Positions 34,134 to 43,652 are shown, counted from the stretch's first letter. The stretch is 64,000 bases of DNA from Streptomyces albospinus (GCF_014648695.1 NZ_BMRP01000012.1:78830-142829); one strand, 5' to 3'. The notes: generated by a model not told the origin, from the sequence alone. Numbers and translations are program-made.

Positions 34134-35475
34134 CCGGGAAGTAGAGGTAGCACACGCCTCCGCTACCGCTCTTGACCTGGCCTTTTGCGTCGTATCGCTT
34201 GGTCCGCAGCCAGATGTTCTCGAACTGCCGCCGCTTGTAGACGCGGCGGACGGCCGGGTCGTCCGGGGACGCCGGGTCGTTGGCGATGACGTCGCCGTGC
34301 TGGGTGAAGCCGATGACGGTCATCAGGTGGCCGGCGGTGCCGTAGCCGGCGCCGTCGAGTTCGGTCTTCAGGAAGGACTGGGAGGTGATGACCGGGATGC
34401 CCGCGTGGACCAGCCGCTCGATGTCGTTGAGGGAGGCCAGGCGGGTGACGACGGACTGCATGTCGCGGTAGGTGGCGGCGTAGGCGGCGTTGAAGGGCCA
34501 GTTGCCGCAGCCCTTGTACTGGTAGTCGAAGGTGTGGCGGGCGGCGTGGCAGACCTGGGGGTCGGCGTAGGCGGGGTCGACCCAGGCGAGCTGCTCGCGG
34601 GTGGGCCTGCGGCCCCAGTACTCGATGATCATCTCCGAGGAGGTGGGACTGCACCATGCCTCTCCCCCGTTGTCGTACTCGGGGTACTGGCCCTTGTGGA
34701 TCTCCTGCGAGTAGCGCGGGACGGACAGCTCGCGGCCGACGGTGCCGGGCCTGGACGCCGGTACGTCGAAGCGGTCGGGGATGTCCGAGCCCATCGCGCC
34801 CAGCCGCCAGACGGTAGGGGTGAGCGGGGTGCCGGGCTTGCGGTAGAGGGTGAGCCGGAGCTGGTACGAGACCAGCCGCAGACCGCTCGACGGGGTGTCG
34901 ATGGCGAAGGTGTCGGTGGAGATGCTGCTCTTGCCGTCCTTCTGGTCGTCGACGGAGGTGCGCCGGATGTCGGCCTCGCCGTCGCCCGCCGTCCAGCGGC
35001 CCATCACGTACCACGGCGTGTGGCCGCCGTCGCTGTAGGCGCCGCGCAGTTCCACGGCGATCCACGTCCCGGCCGGGGTGTGCGCGTTCCACGAGGCGAC
35101 GACCTCGGTCGCGGGGACCGTGAGGCGGTGCACCGGCCCGGTCCAGGTGGCGTATTCCCAGGTGGCGGCCTTGCCGGTGTGCGGATCGTGGTAGTCGGCG
35201 GTGCCGGCGGCATGGCCGATCCGGACGCCGGGGCGGGGACCGGGCCAGACGATGGTGCCCTCGATGCGGCCCTGGGTCCAGTCGGCTGCGGTGGTCCAGG
35301 AGTGATAGTCCACGAGGCTCTTCGGTCGGTGCGGGGCAGCGGTGCCGGGCGTGGTGGCGGCGGTCGGGGTCGCCGGGCCGGGCTCGAAGGCGGCCCGCGC
35401 CAAGGGGGCGGCGGCGCCCGCCGCGGCGGCGAGCGCGGCGGCCAGGACGGTGCGCCGGGGCGCGGAGCTGGTCAT
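34081..35475 (-). CDS. secreted C39-like peptidase family protein
   Basis: A 464-aa protein with an N-terminal twin-arginine or Sec-type signal (MTSSAPRRTVLAAALAAAAG, cleavage near ARA), so it is exported. The middle is a beta-rich domain; the C-terminal half is C39-like papain-fold: nucleophile in GGEAWCSPTSSEMI, histidine in GTAGHLMTVIGF, Asp/Asn in VIANDPASP. It would cleave peptides or cell-wall-linked substrates outside the cell. The 3' end overlaps the integrase gene; the C-terminal residues HRVLAELGIR fall within the overlap. Confidence 0.85.
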   Translation of the reverse strand: MTSSAPRRTVLAAALAAAAGAAAPLARAAFEPGPATPTAATTPGTAAPHRPKSLVDYHSWTTAADWTQGRIEGTIVWPGPRPGVRIGHAAGTADYHDPHTGKAATWEYATWTGPVHRLTVPATEVVASWNAHTPAGTWIAVELRGAYSDGGHTPWYVMGRWTAGDGEADIRRTSVDDQKDGKSSISTDTFAIDTPSSGLRLVSYQLRLTLYRKPGTPLTPTVWRLGAMGSDIPDRFDVPASRPGTVGRELSVPRYSQEIHKGQYPEYDNGGEAWCSPTSSEMIIEYWGRRPTREQLAWVDPAYADPQVCHAARHTFDYQYKGCGNWPFNAAYAATYRDMQSVVTRLASLNDIERLVHAGIPVITSQSFLKTELDGAGYGTAGHLMTVIGFTQHGDVIANDPASPDDPAVRRVYKRRQFENIWLRTKRYDAKGQVKSGSGGVCYLYFPAKPAPTQHRVLAELGIR

Positions 35476-35652
35476 GTGAGGTCCCCCAGTCGGATGCGTA
35501 CGAGCGATGGGCGGCGTTCGGTACAGAGCGGCGTTCGGGCACGTGCATGTCAGCAGGGGTCAACTATTCCCGTTCCGCACGGCCTTCGGAAGCCGGTCCG
35601 GCGCGCGTCGCGGCACGAATATTGGTGTGGACCACTGACGTACGCTGAGGGC

Positions 35653-36237
35653 ATGGACCCCGCGCTGACCTCGCTCGCCGCCCGGCTGCACACCCTCCCG
35701 CCGTCCTGCGGGCCGGTGCGGCTGATCGCGGTGGACGGGCACGCCGGGTCCGGCAAGACCACCTTCGCCGGCCGGCTGGCCGAGGCCCTGGGCGGGGCGC
35801 CGGTGGTGCACACCGACGACCTGGCGACGCATGACGAGCTGTTCGCCTGGAGCGACCGGTTCCGCGAGCAGCTGCTGACACCGCTGTCCCGGGGCGAGCC
35901 GGCGCACTACGGGGTCTACGACTGGGTGCACCGGGAGTTCACCGAGGAACGGGAGCTGCCACCGGCTCCGGTGGTCCTGGTGGAGGGCGTGGGCGCCGGC
36001 CGGCGGACGCTGCGGCCGTATCTGGCGTGCCTGCTGTGGATGGAACTGGCGAGCGAGCATTCATGGGAAAGGGGCCAACTCCGCGACGGCCCGGGGCTGT
36101 CCGCGTTCTGGGATGGCTGGATCCCGGCGGAGCGGGCGCACTTCGCGGCGGACGCTTCGCGCCCGTACGCCGATCTGCTGGTGCACCAGGGGCAGTTGGG
36201 ATACGAGCTACTCGTGGGGCCGTCCGGGACGCCATGA
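35653..36237 (+). CDS. uridine kinase-like P-loop protein
   Basis: A 194-aa P-loop NTPase of the uridine kinase/AAA-like family common in actinobacteria. The Walker A motif VDGHAGSGKTTFAGRLAEAL lies near residue 25, HTDDLATHDELFAW follows, and VVLVEGVGAG is the second strand. The true nucleoside substrate is not known. ATG 35653 was chosen from the start of the conserved region. It is a single gene between the peptidase and the AAA+ gene. Confidence 0.8.
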   Translation: MDPALTSLAARLHTLPPSCGPVRLIAVDGHAGSGKTTFAGRLAEALGGAPVVHTDDLATHDELFAWSDRFREQLLTPLSRGEPAHYGVYDWVHREFTEERELPPAPVVLVEGVGAGRRTLRPYLACLLWMELASEHSWERGQLRDGPGLSAFWDGWIPAERAHFAADASRPYADLLVHQGQLGYELLVGPSGTP

Positions 36238-36324
36238 CCGGGCCCGGATTTCACCCTGTGTAGCCGACCATGGCTGACACGCCGAACATTGCCGACCGGG
36301 ACCCGCCGAGTGCGCCAACTCGGC

Positions 36325-36428
36325 TTGACCTGGGGGGCGTACAGGACTTACGTTCTCAATGTGCGGTTCAACGGACCGCCCACAAACGCGAAGCCCCCGG
36401 TTGTTCCCCCGTGATCGGGGGCTTCGTC
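36325..36428 (+). ncRNA. candidate small RNA with own promoter and terminator
   Basis: TTGACC (36325-36330), an 18-base spacer and TACGTT (36349-36354) look like a housekeeping promoter. About seven bases later begins GCGGT-loop-ACCGC (36363-36379), then GAAGCCCCCG (36390-36399) paired with CGGGGGCTTC (36416-36425), a strong terminator-like hairpin. No ORF fits. The transcript would be about 65 bases. The rest of the 500-base gap to the AAA+ gene holds nothing I can assign. Confidence 0.4.
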
Positions 36429-36735
36429 CTGTGCAAAACCACATCCCGCCGCCGTCGCGGCGCGGCGCCTCCCTCACCCTGGGTCACCGCATCCTTCACG
36501 CCGATGCGCCCCCTTCCGCGCCCCCACTTCTGCCCCGTGCGGCCCTCTACGACCTGCACCGACAGCGCAGGTACGATGCGAGTCTGTGCCACCGCAGGAT
36601 CCGCACCGAGCTGCGCGGTGACGGCAACTCCCGCCCACCGTAAGCCGGTTCGGCCAGGGCCGGACTGGTCCTGGGCCCACGGCCCGGCACACGTCCGGTG
36701 GTACACCACGGGGGGACGTTTTGTGGGGGGACGGG

Positions 36736-38637
36736 ATGGATGTCGGCACTCAGGGTTCGCCCGCCCCGGCCGAACTCGCCTGGCTGCGCGCGGTCGACGC
36801 CTACACCGTGGGCGCCTACCCCCAGGCCGAGGAGGAGTTCCGGGCCGCGGTACGGCTCGATCCGACGATGGCCGACGCCTGGCTCGGACTGCACGCGCTG
36901 CGCGCCGACACCTCCATGGCCCTGCTGCGGATGCACCAGCACCGCCACCGCTTCGGTGAACAGCGCGCCCGCCACCGACGCACCCTCAACTCCTGGTACT
37001 GGCTGGGCTGGTGGGTCCAACCGGTGCTGGAGACCGGCCGCGACCTGCTGCTGGCGCACGCCTCCCACTGGCTCGACGGCCGCCATGTCGCCGAGCTGGA
37101 CCAGGCGCTGGCCGGCTGCCCGCCGGTGGACACCGACCCCCAGGTCCGCTTTCTGCACGCCTGCCGCGCCTACCTCGTCAAGGACTGGGACCAGCTCGTA
37201 CGGCACACCGAGCCGCTGCTCGGCGATCCGGTGCTGGGCATCGAGGCCGGGCTGTTCGGCGGCATGGCGCGGGTGCGGCTGGAGATGTACGGGCAGGCCG
37301 AACCGCTGCTGTCCGCGGCGCTGATGCGCTGCCGCAGCGAGCAGCCGCAGCGCAAGGAGCTGCGCTACTGGCTCGCCCGCGCCCATGAGGGCACCGGCCG
37401 CAGCGCCGCCGCGCTCCCCCTCTACCGAGCGGTGCACCGGGTCGACCCCACGTTCATGGACACCGCGGCACGGCTGGCCGCCATAGCGGAGGCGGACGGG
37501 CTGGACGAGGGCGCCGATCTCGCGGCGGTCTCCGCCTCGGGCCCGGCCCAGGAGGCTGCCGGCGACCTCGATCCGCTGGCCCCGCTCGATCCGGTCGACG
37601 GCCGTGAGCTGCTGGTGGCCGGCGAGGCGGACGGGCCGGAGGGCCAGCGGGCCGGCGGGCTGACCGGGGGCGAGACCGCGGCCCGGGCCAAGTCCGCGGT
37701 GCCGGGGCGGCGCGGCGCGGAGCGGCTGCCCGCCGGACCCGCCGACCCGGTCCTGCTGGAGCGGGCGCTGGCCGAGCTGGAGCGGATGGTCGGCATGGAG
37801 CCGGTCAAGCGGCAGGTGCGGGCGCTGTCGGCGCAGTTGCGGATGGCGCGGCTGCGGGCGAGCCAGGGACTGCCGGTGGCGCCCCCGAAGCGGCACTTCG
37901 TCTTCTCCGGTCCCTCGGGCACCGGCAAGACGACCGTGGCCCGGATACTGGGCCGGGTCTTCTACGCGCTGGGGCTGCTCGGCGGCGACCATCTCGTGGA
38001 GGCCCAACGGGCCGATCTGGTCGGCGAGTTCCTGGGCCAGACCGCGGTCAAGGCCAACGAGCTGATCGACTCGGCGCTGGGCGGCGTGCTCTTCGTCGAC
38101 GAGGCGTACAGCCTGTCCAACTCCGGCTACAGCAAGGGCGACGCGTACGGCGACGAGGCGCTTCAGGTACTGCTCAAGCGCGCCGAGGACAACCGCGACC
38201 GGCTGGTGGTCATCCTCGCCGGCTACCCCGAGGGCATGGACCGGCTGCTGGCCGCCAACCCCGGCCTGTCGTCCCGGTTCACCAGCCGCGTCGACTTCCC
38301 CAGCTACCGGCCGCTGGAACTGACCAGGATCGGCGAGGTGCTGGCCGCGGAGAACGGCGACCGCTGGGACGAGGAGGCCCGCGACGAGCTGTGCAGCATC
38401 AACGGCCATGTCGTCGAGCAGGGCTGGATCGACGAGCTGGGCAACGGCCGCTTTCTGCGCACCCTCTACGAGAAGAGCTGCGCCTACCGCGATCTGCGGC
38501 TGTCCACCTGGCTGGGCACCCCGACCCGCGACGACCTCGCCACCCTCCGGCTGCCGGACCTGATGCAGGCGTACGGCGAGGTGCTGTCCGGCCGCGGACC
38601 GGGCCCGCAGGCACCGCCGAAGGGGCTGGACCTGTAG
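36736..38637 (+). CDS. EccA/CbbX-like AAA+ ATPase with TPR domain
   Basis: About 633 aa. The N-terminal half (residues 1-270) is TPR-like (YTVGAYPQAEEEFRAAVRLD, LLSAALMRCRSEQPQRKELR), followed by a low-complexity linker. The C-terminal half is a CbbX-type AAA+ domain: Walker A FVFSGPSGTGKTTVARILG near 392, Walker B GVLFVDEAYSL near 450, second-region SRFTSRVDFPSY. This layout is that of EccA from type VII secretion. ATG 36736 has GGGGGGA upstream; TTG 36721 is the alternative. No other esx/ecc gene lies nearby, so its partner is unclear. Confidence 0.85.
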   Translation: MDVGTQGSPAPAELAWLRAVDAYTVGAYPQAEEEFRAAVRLDPTMADAWLGLHALRADTSMALLRMHQHRHRFGEQRARHRRTLNSWYWLGWWVQPVLETGRDLLLAHASHWLDGRHVAELDQALAGCPPVDTDPQVRFLHACRAYLVKDWDQLVRHTEPLLGDPVLGIEAGLFGGMARVRLEMYGQAEPLLSAALMRCRSEQPQRKELRYWLARAHEGTGRSAAALPLYRAVHRVDPTFMDTAARLAAIAEADGLDEGADLAAVSASGPAQEAAGDLDPLAPLDPVDGRELLVAGEADGPEGQRAGGLTGGETAARAKSAVPGRRGAERLPAGPADPVLLERALAELERMVGMEPVKRQVRALSAQLRMARLRASQGLPVAPPKRHFVFSGPSGTGKTTVARILGRVFYALGLLGGDHLVEAQRADLVGEFLGQTAVKANELIDSALGGVLFVDEAYSLSNSGYSKGDAYGDEALQVLLKRAEDNRDRLVVILAGYPEGMDRLLAANPGLSSRFTSRVDFPSYRPLELTRIGEVLAAENGDRWDEEARDELCSINGHVVEQGWIDELGNGRFLRTLYEKSCAYRDLRLSTWLGTPTRDDLATLRLPDLMQAYGEVLSGRGPGPQAPPKGLDL

Positions 38638-38692
38638 AGCGGCGGGGCGCGCGCCGGGCCGAAACGGCGGCCGGCGCACGCCCGGTGGCCGG

Positions 38693-39817
38693 TCAGCCGG
38701 CCAGCGCCGGATCCTCCGCCGGCCGCGGCGAGCCCTCGCGCGGTTCGCCCACCCGCTCGTGGCGCGGTGCCGCGCCGGCCGCCGGCTCGGTCCGGTGGGC
38801 CGGATCGCGCACCTCGCCGACCAGCATCTCCAGGACGTCCTCCAGCGCCACCAGGCCGAGCACCCGCCCGGCCGGATCGGCCACCGCCGCCAGATGGGAG
38901 GCGGCCCGGCGCATCGCGGTCAGCGCGTCGTCCAGGGGCAGTTCGGCGCGGAGGGTGGTCATCGGGTGCCAGATGCGCTGCGGCACCGCCCGGTCCCGCT
39001 CCTCCAGGTCGAGCACGTCCTTGACGTGCAGATAGCCCATGTACGTGCCGCCGGGCGCGCACACCGGGAAGCGGGAGAATCCGGTCCGCACGGTCAGCTC
39101 CTCCACCTGACGGGGCGTCACGGTCACGTCGACGGTGATCAGCCCGGCCCGGTCGAGGAGGACGTCCGTGACGGGACGGCTGCCGAGCTCCAACGCGTCG
39201 GACAGCCGCTCCTGTTCGACGGGGTCCAGCAGGCCGGCCTGCCCGGAGTCCTCGACGAGATGGGTCAGCTGCTCGCTGGTGAAGACCGCCTCGACCTCGT
39301 CCTTGGGCTCGACCCGGAAGAGCCGCAGCACCCCGTGGGCCAGCGCGCCGAGCAGGGCGGTGACCGGGCGGCACAGCCGGGCGAAGGCGACCAGCCCCGG
39401 GCTGAACCACAGGGCGGTCTTCTCGGGCGCGGCCATGGCCAGGTTCTTGGGAACCATCTCGCCGATGACCAGGTGGAGGAAGACCACGAGCGCGAGGGCG
39501 ATGACGTAGCCGAGCGGATGGATCAGCGCCTGGGGCAGCCGGACGGCCGCGAAGACCGGCTCCAGGAGGTGGGCGACGGTCGGTTCGGCGACCGCGCCGA
39601 GGGTCAGGGAGCAGACGGTGATGCCGAACTGGGCGGCGGCCATCATCTGCGGCAGGTTCTCCAGGCCGTGGAGCACCTGGCGGGCCCGCTTGGAGCCCAG
39701 GGTGGCCAGCGGCTCGATCTGGCTGCGGCGTACCGACACCAGGGCGAACTCGGCCCCGACGAAGAAGCCGTTGGCGAGCACCAGGAGCACCGCGAAGAGG
39801 AGCTGGGCCACGGTCAT
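38693..39817 (-). CDS. CNNM/CBS-domain protein (second of pair)
   Basis: A 374-aa membrane protein with a CNNM (DUF21) domain (LVLANGFFVGAEFALVSVRR, VIGEMVPKNLAMAAPEKTAL) and tandem CBS domains (RTGFSRFPVCAPGG, VLGLVALEDVLEMLVGEVRD). It lacks a C-terminal CorC/HlyC domain and ends in a charged tail. The family is linked to Mg2+/Co2+ transport and membrane stress. The start overlaps the upstream paralogue stop by ATGA. Confidence 0.87.
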   Translation of the reverse strand: MTVAQLLFAVLLVLANGFFVGAEFALVSVRRSQIEPLATLGSKRARQVLHGLENLPQMMAAAQFGITVCSLTLGAVAEPTVAHLLEPVFAAVRLPQALIHPLGYVIALALVVFLHLVIGEMVPKNLAMAAPEKTALWFSPGLVAFARLCRPVTALLGALAHGVLRLFRVEPKDEVEAVFTSEQLTHLVEDSGQAGLLDPVEQERLSDALELGSRPVTDVLLDRAGLITVDVTVTPRQVEELTVRTGFSRFPVCAPGGTYMGYLHVKDVLDLEERDRAVPQRIWHPMTTLRAELPLDDALTAMRRAASHLAAVADPAGRVLGLVALEDVLEMLVGEVRDPAHRTEPAAGAAPRHERVGEPREGSPRPAEDPALAG

Positions 39818-41172
39818 CGGGCCACCTCCGCACCGGCCGCGACGGGCTCCCGGGGCTTCTCGGCGGCGGGCGCCGTCCGGACCAGCCTTATCCGCTCGGC
39901 GCGGTGGTGCGAGACCAGCCGCACCCGCAGCCGCCAGCCGTCGAGCTCCGCGGTGTCGCCGGGCGCCGGGATCCGGCCCAGTATGTGCGCGACCAGCCCC
40001 GCCACCGTCTCGTACGGGCCCTCCGGGGCCTCCAGACCGATCCGCCGCAGGGTGTCGACCCGGCAGCCGCCGTCGGCGTCCCACGTGGGGCGGCCGTCCT
40101 CGGCCGGGGCCTGGCCCAGTTCGGGCAGGTCCACCCGGTCGTGCTCGTCGCGGACCTCGCCGACGAGTTCCTCGATGATGTCCTCCAGGGTCACCACACC
40201 GGCGGTGCCGCCGTACTCGTCGACCACCACCGCGATCGGCTGCTCGCTGCGCAGCCGTTCCAGCAGCGGCTGCACCGGGAGCGTCTCGGGCACCAGCAGC
40301 GGCGGCACCGCTATCCGGAGCGCCGGGGTGCGCAGCCGGTCCTCGGCCGGGACGGCGAGCGCGTCCTTGAGGTGGACCATGCCGACGATCTCGTCCAGCC
40401 GGGTGCGGTAGACGGGAAAGCGGGAGAGCCCGGTGGCGCGGGTGAGGTTGACGACGTCCTCGGCGGTCGCGGTCGCCTGGAGGGCGCTGACCCGTACGCG
40501 GGGGGTCATCACGTTCTCCGCGGTGAGGTCGCCGAGCGAGAGGGTGCGCACGAACAGATCGGCGGTGTCCTGCTCGATGGCGCCGGCCCGGGCGGAGTGC
40601 CGGGCCAGCGAGACCAGTTCGCCGGGGGTGCGGGCGGAGGCCAGCTCGTCGGTGGGCTCCACTCCCAGGGCGCGGACCAGGCGGTTGGCGACGGTGTTCA
40701 GCAGGGTGATCACCGGCCGGAAGAAGCGGGAGAAGGCATCCTGCGGGCCGGCGACGAAGCGGGCCACCTGGAGCGGCTTGGAGACCGCCCAGTTCTTGGG
40801 CACCAGCTCGCCGACGACCATCTGGACGGCGGAGGCCAGCAGCATGCCGATGACGACCGCGATGCCGGGGACCGCTCCCGTGGGCAGGCCGGTAGCGAGC
40901 AGCGGTCCTGACAGGAGCCGGGCCAGCGCGGGCTCGGCGAGCATACCGACCACCAACGAGGTGATGGTGATGCCCAGTTGGGTGCCGGAGAGCTGGAAGG
41001 AGAGTTCGCGGAGCGCGGAGACGACGGTGCCGGCGCGGCGGTCGCCGCCGGCCGCGGCCCGTTCGGCGTCCGCCTTCTCGACGGTGACGAGGCCGAACTC
41101 CGCGGCCACGAAGAAGCCGTTGGCCAAGATCAGCGCGAGTGCCGCCGCGAGCAGGAGCAAGGGGCCGGTCAT
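39814..41172 (-). CDS. CNNM/CBS/CorC-HlyC protein (first of pair)
   Basis: A 452-aa homologue of the next gene with the same CNNM domain (LILANGFFVAAEFGLVTVEK, VVGELVPKNWAVSKPLQVAR), two CBS repeats (LSRFPVYRTRLDEIVGMVHL, VVDEYGGTAGVVTLEDIIEE) and a complete C-terminal CorC/HlyC domain (GGCRVDTLRRIGLEAPEG). A heterodimer with the second gene is likely. ATG 41172 has GGAGGCGGC directly upstream. The remaining 170 bases to the PH-domain gene have no recognisable feature. Confidence 0.88.
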   Translation of the reverse strand: MTGPLLLLAAALALILANGFFVAAEFGLVTVEKADAERAAAGGDRRAGTVVSALRELSFQLSGTQLGITITSLVVGMLAEPALARLLSGPLLATGLPTGAVPGIAVVIGMLLASAVQMVVGELVPKNWAVSKPLQVARFVAGPQDAFSRFFRPVITLLNTVANRLVRALGVEPTDELASARTPGELVSLARHSARAGAIEQDTADLFVRTLSLGDLTAENVMTPRVRVSALQATATAEDVVNLTRATGLSRFPVYRTRLDEIVGMVHLKDALAVPAEDRLRTPALRIAVPPLLVPETLPVQPLLERLRSEQPIAVVVDEYGGTAGVVTLEDIIEELVGEVRDEHDRVDLPELGQAPAEDGRPTWDADGGCRVDTLRRIGLEAPEGPYETVAGLVAHILGRIPAPGDTAELDGWRLRVRLVSHHRAERIRLVRTAPAAEKPREPVAAGAEVAR

Positions 41173-41346
41173 GCCGCCGCCTCCGTCGTATGCGGGGGAT
41201 GGGGAGGGGCGGCGCAGGTACTACAGGACGATCCGTCCATTGCCGGAGGGAGTCACTCCTCGGGTTGTCGTGGTCCCACTGAGGGGCGGGGTGCGGGGCG
41301 CACTCCGGAGAACAGAGTAAACAGCGGGGCCCGCGTTAGGGCAGGC

Positions 41347-41817
41347 TCACCCGGCCGTGTGGTCGACGGCACCATGGCTCTCGGCGAGATCGCGCAGCGC
41401 GCGGGCGTCGCGGATGGCCTGGTCCTTCGCGATACCGGGCTGGATTCCCATCGCGGGCAGGCTGGTGCCGTCGGCGAGGTCCAGATGGACCCATGGGTCG
41501 CCGGCCCGGAGGTTGACGCGCACCACCTGGGCCCAGGCCAGTTCGCGCGTGGTGGTGAGGTTGACGACGGTGATGCCCTCCTGCCGCGCGACCACCTTGG
41601 GGCGGGCGAGCAGCAGGAGGACGGCGGCCACCAGGGCGCCGACCGCGACGAAGCTCATCCGCTCGCCGCCGCTCAGCTTCGGCAGCAGCAGCGCGATCAC
41701 CACGAGGGCGACGAGCTGGGCGATGCCGACGGCGTACAGGACGGCCCGGGTGCGGGCCGGCCGGAAGGTCACCGGGAGGCCGGGGAGGGAGGCAGCGGGG
41801 GACGCGGGCGCGGACAC
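41347..41817 (-). CDS. PH-domain membrane protein
   Basis: A 156-aa protein with two N-terminal membrane spans (YAVGIAQLVALVVIALLL, FVAVGALVAAVLLLLA) and a small bacterial PH-like domain (RQEGITVVNLTTTRELAWAQ, WVHLDLADGTSL). It typically sits next to hisG in Streptomyces, as here. Its function in the membrane is not known. Confidence 0.8.
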   Translation of the reverse strand: MSAPASPAASLPGLPVTFRPARTRAVLYAVGIAQLVALVVIALLLPKLSGGERMSFVAVGALVAAVLLLLARPKVVARQEGITVVNLTTTRELAWAQVVRVNLRAGDPWVHLDLADGTSLPAMGIQPGIAKDQAIRDARALRDLAESHGAVDHTAG

Positions 41818-41862
41818 GTGTCGTCTTCCGTCAGGGGGCGTGAGGGTACCGGCGGCGGTATG

Positions 41863-42711
41863 TCAGAGCCGGCAGGCGTGGATGCCGGTGGTCAGGATCG
41901 CGCGGGCGCCGAGGTCGTAGAGCTCGTCCATGATGCGCTGGGCGTCCTTGGACGGGACCATCGAGCGGACCGCGACCCAGCCCTCGTGGTGCAGCGGGGA
42001 GACGGTCGGCGACTCCAGTCCGGGGGTGAGCGCGACGGCCTTCTCGACCTGCTCGACCCGGATGTCGTAATCCATCATCACGTACCGGCGGGCCACCAGA
42101 ACGCCCTGCATACGACGGAGGAACTGGCGCACCTTCGGGTCGTCGTCCGGCGCGCCGGTGCCGCGGATGACCACGGCCTCGGACGTGAGGATCGGCTCGC
42201 CGATGATCTCCAGGCCGGCGTTGCGCAGGGTGGTGCCGGTCTCGACGACATCGGCGATGATCTCGGCGACGCCGAGCTGGATGGCGGTCTCGACGGCACC
42301 GTCGAGGTGCACGACGGAGGCGTCCACGCCGTTGTCGGCAAGGTGCCGGGTCACCAGGCCCGAGAAGGACGTGGCGATGGTCATGCCGCCGAACTCGCGG
42401 ACGTCCTTGGCGGTGCCGGGGCGGGTGGCGTAGCGGAACGTCGAGCCGGCGAAGCCGAGCTGGAGGATCTCCTCGGCCGGCGAACCGGAGTCCAGCAGCA
42501 GGTCGCGGCCGGTGATGCCGATGTCGAGCCTGCCGGAACCGACGTACACGGCGATGTCGCGGGGGCGCAGGAAGAAGAACTCGACCTCGTTCTCCGCGTC
42601 GACCAGGACCAGTTCCCTGCGGTCCTTGCGCTGGCGGTAGCCGGCCTCATGCAGCATCGCCGACGCAGGCTCGGACAGTGAACCCTTGTTGGGGACAGCG
42701 ATGCGCAGCAT
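41863..42711 (-). CDS. hisG: ATP phosphoribosyltransferase
   Basis: A 282-aa long-form HisG that joins ATP and PRPP in the first step of histidine biosynthesis. Conserved stretches include RIAVPNKGSLSEPA, RDIAVYVGSGRLDIGITGRD and the PRPP loop EIIADVVETGTTLRNAGLE. The C-terminal regulatory domain (PLHHEGWVAVRSMVP) for histidine feedback is present. ATG 42711 gives the usual length. It forms an operon with hisE just upstream. Confidence 0.95.
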   Translation of the reverse strand: MLRIAVPNKGSLSEPASAMLHEAGYRQRKDRRELVLVDAENEVEFFFLRPRDIAVYVGSGRLDIGITGRDLLLDSGSPAEEILQLGFAGSTFRYATRPGTAKDVREFGGMTIATSFSGLVTRHLADNGVDASVVHLDGAVETAIQLGVAEIIADVVETGTTLRNAGLEIIGEPILTSEAVVIRGTGAPDDDPKVRQFLRRMQGVLVARRYVMMDYDIRVEQVEKAVALTPGLESPTVSPLHHEGWVAVRSMVPSKDAQRIMDELYDLGARAILTTGIHACRL

Positions 42712-42764
42712 GAGAGCGAATTCCTTTGCAGCTAAAGGGAGTTGGCGGCGGAACGGGGGCGGGA

Positions 42765-43037
42765 TCAGAGGTGGGCGTAGACGTCGTCGAGGGAGATGCC
42801 CTTGGCGACCATCATCACCTGGAGGTGGTAGAGGAGCTGGGAGATCTCCTCGGCGGCGGCCTCGTCGGATTCGTACTCCGCGGCCATCCACACCTCGGCG
42901 GCCTCCTCGACGACCTTCTTGCCGATCGTATGGACACCGGCCTGCACCAGCTCGGCGGTGCGGGAGGTGGCGGGGTCGCCGGTGGCGGCCTTCTGCTGGA
43001 GCTCGGCGAAGAGCTCCTCGAACGTCTTCTTGGACAT
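42765..43037 (-). CDS. hisE: phosphoribosyl-ATP pyrophosphatase
   Basis: A 90-aa HisE carrying out the second step of histidine biosynthesis. KKVVEEAAEVWMAAEYESDE is the metal-binding helix pair of the MazG-like fold and EEISQLLYHLQVMMVAKG the following helix. The start MSKKTFEEL at 43037 is standard; the open frame further upstream is not used. It lies 53 bases before hisG. Confidence 0.93.
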   Translation of the reverse strand: MSKKTFEELFAELQQKAATGDPATSRTAELVQAGVHTIGKKVVEEAAEVWMAAEYESDEAAAEEISQLLYHLQVMMVAKGISLDDVYAHL

Positions 43038-43070
43038 GATGTTGCCTACCCTACGCGGTGCAGTCACAGC

Positions 43071-43155
43071 GGCGCGCAGCGCCTCGTATGAAGGGTGGTG
43101 GTGGGAGACGGGCGGGCGGCGCGCAGCGCCTCGTATGAAGGGTGGTGGTGGGAGA
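43071..43155. repeat. 38-bp direct repeat, two copies, between hisE and ribH
   Basis: The 38 bases at 43071-43108 (starting GGCGCGCAGCGCCTCGTATG) recur exactly at 43118-43155, period 47. Between them lie nine bases. Both copies are intergenic. The length and exactness exclude chance; a recent tandem duplication is the simplest explanation. Confidence 0.9.
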
Positions 43156-43166
43156 GGGGCGGGCGC

Positions 43167-43652
43167 TCAGCGCCAGGGCTCCGAGACGGTGCGCAGGGTG
43201 GCGGCGGTGGCGACCGCGGCGGTGACCGCTTCGTGGCCCTTGTCCTCGGTGGATCCCGGCAGGCCCGCGCGGTCCAGCGCCTGCTGCTCGGTGTCGCAGG
43301 TCAGCACGCCGAAGCCGACCGGTACGCCGGTGTCCACCGCGACCTGGGTCAGGCCCTGGGTGACGCCCTGGCACACATAGTCGAAGTGCGGGGTACCGCC
43401 CTTGATGACCACGCCGAGGGCGACCACCGCGTCATAGCCGCGGCCGGCCAGGACCTTGGCCACCACCGGCAGCTCGAAGGCGCCGGGCACCCGCAGCAGC
43501 GTCGGCTCGTCGATGCCCAGCTCGGTGAGGGCGCGCAGCGCGCCGTCCACGAGGCCGTCCATGATCTGCTCGTGCCACTGCGCGGCGATCACGGCCACCC
43601 GCAGGTCGCCACAGTTCTTCACGGTCAGTTCGGGTGCGCCCTTGCCGCTCAC
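43167..43652 (-). CDS. ribH: 6,7-dimethyl-8-ribityllumazine synthase
   Basis: A 161-aa lumazine synthase, last gene of the riboflavin operon. VIAAQWHEQIMDGLVDGAL, VPGAFELPVVAKVL and KGGTPHFDYVCQGVTQGL contain the substrate and phosphate loops, with the catalytic His in the last. GTG 43652 has GAGGAGA upstream. It lies 47 bases after ribBA. Confidence 0.95.
   Translation of the reverse strand: MSGKGAPELTVKNCGDLRVAVIAAQWHEQIMDGLVDGALRALTELGIDEPTLLRVPGAFELPVVAKVLAGRGYDAVVALGVVIKGGTPHFDYVCQGVTQGLTQVAVDTGVPVGFGVLTCDTEQQALDRAGLPGSTEDKGHEAVTAAVATAATLRTVSEPWR

Noticed and set aside
36250..36440. A tRNA gene or tRNA-like attachment site near the integrase.
   Set aside because: No cloverleaf could be drawn and the GTTCAA-like stretch lies in an ordinary hairpin.
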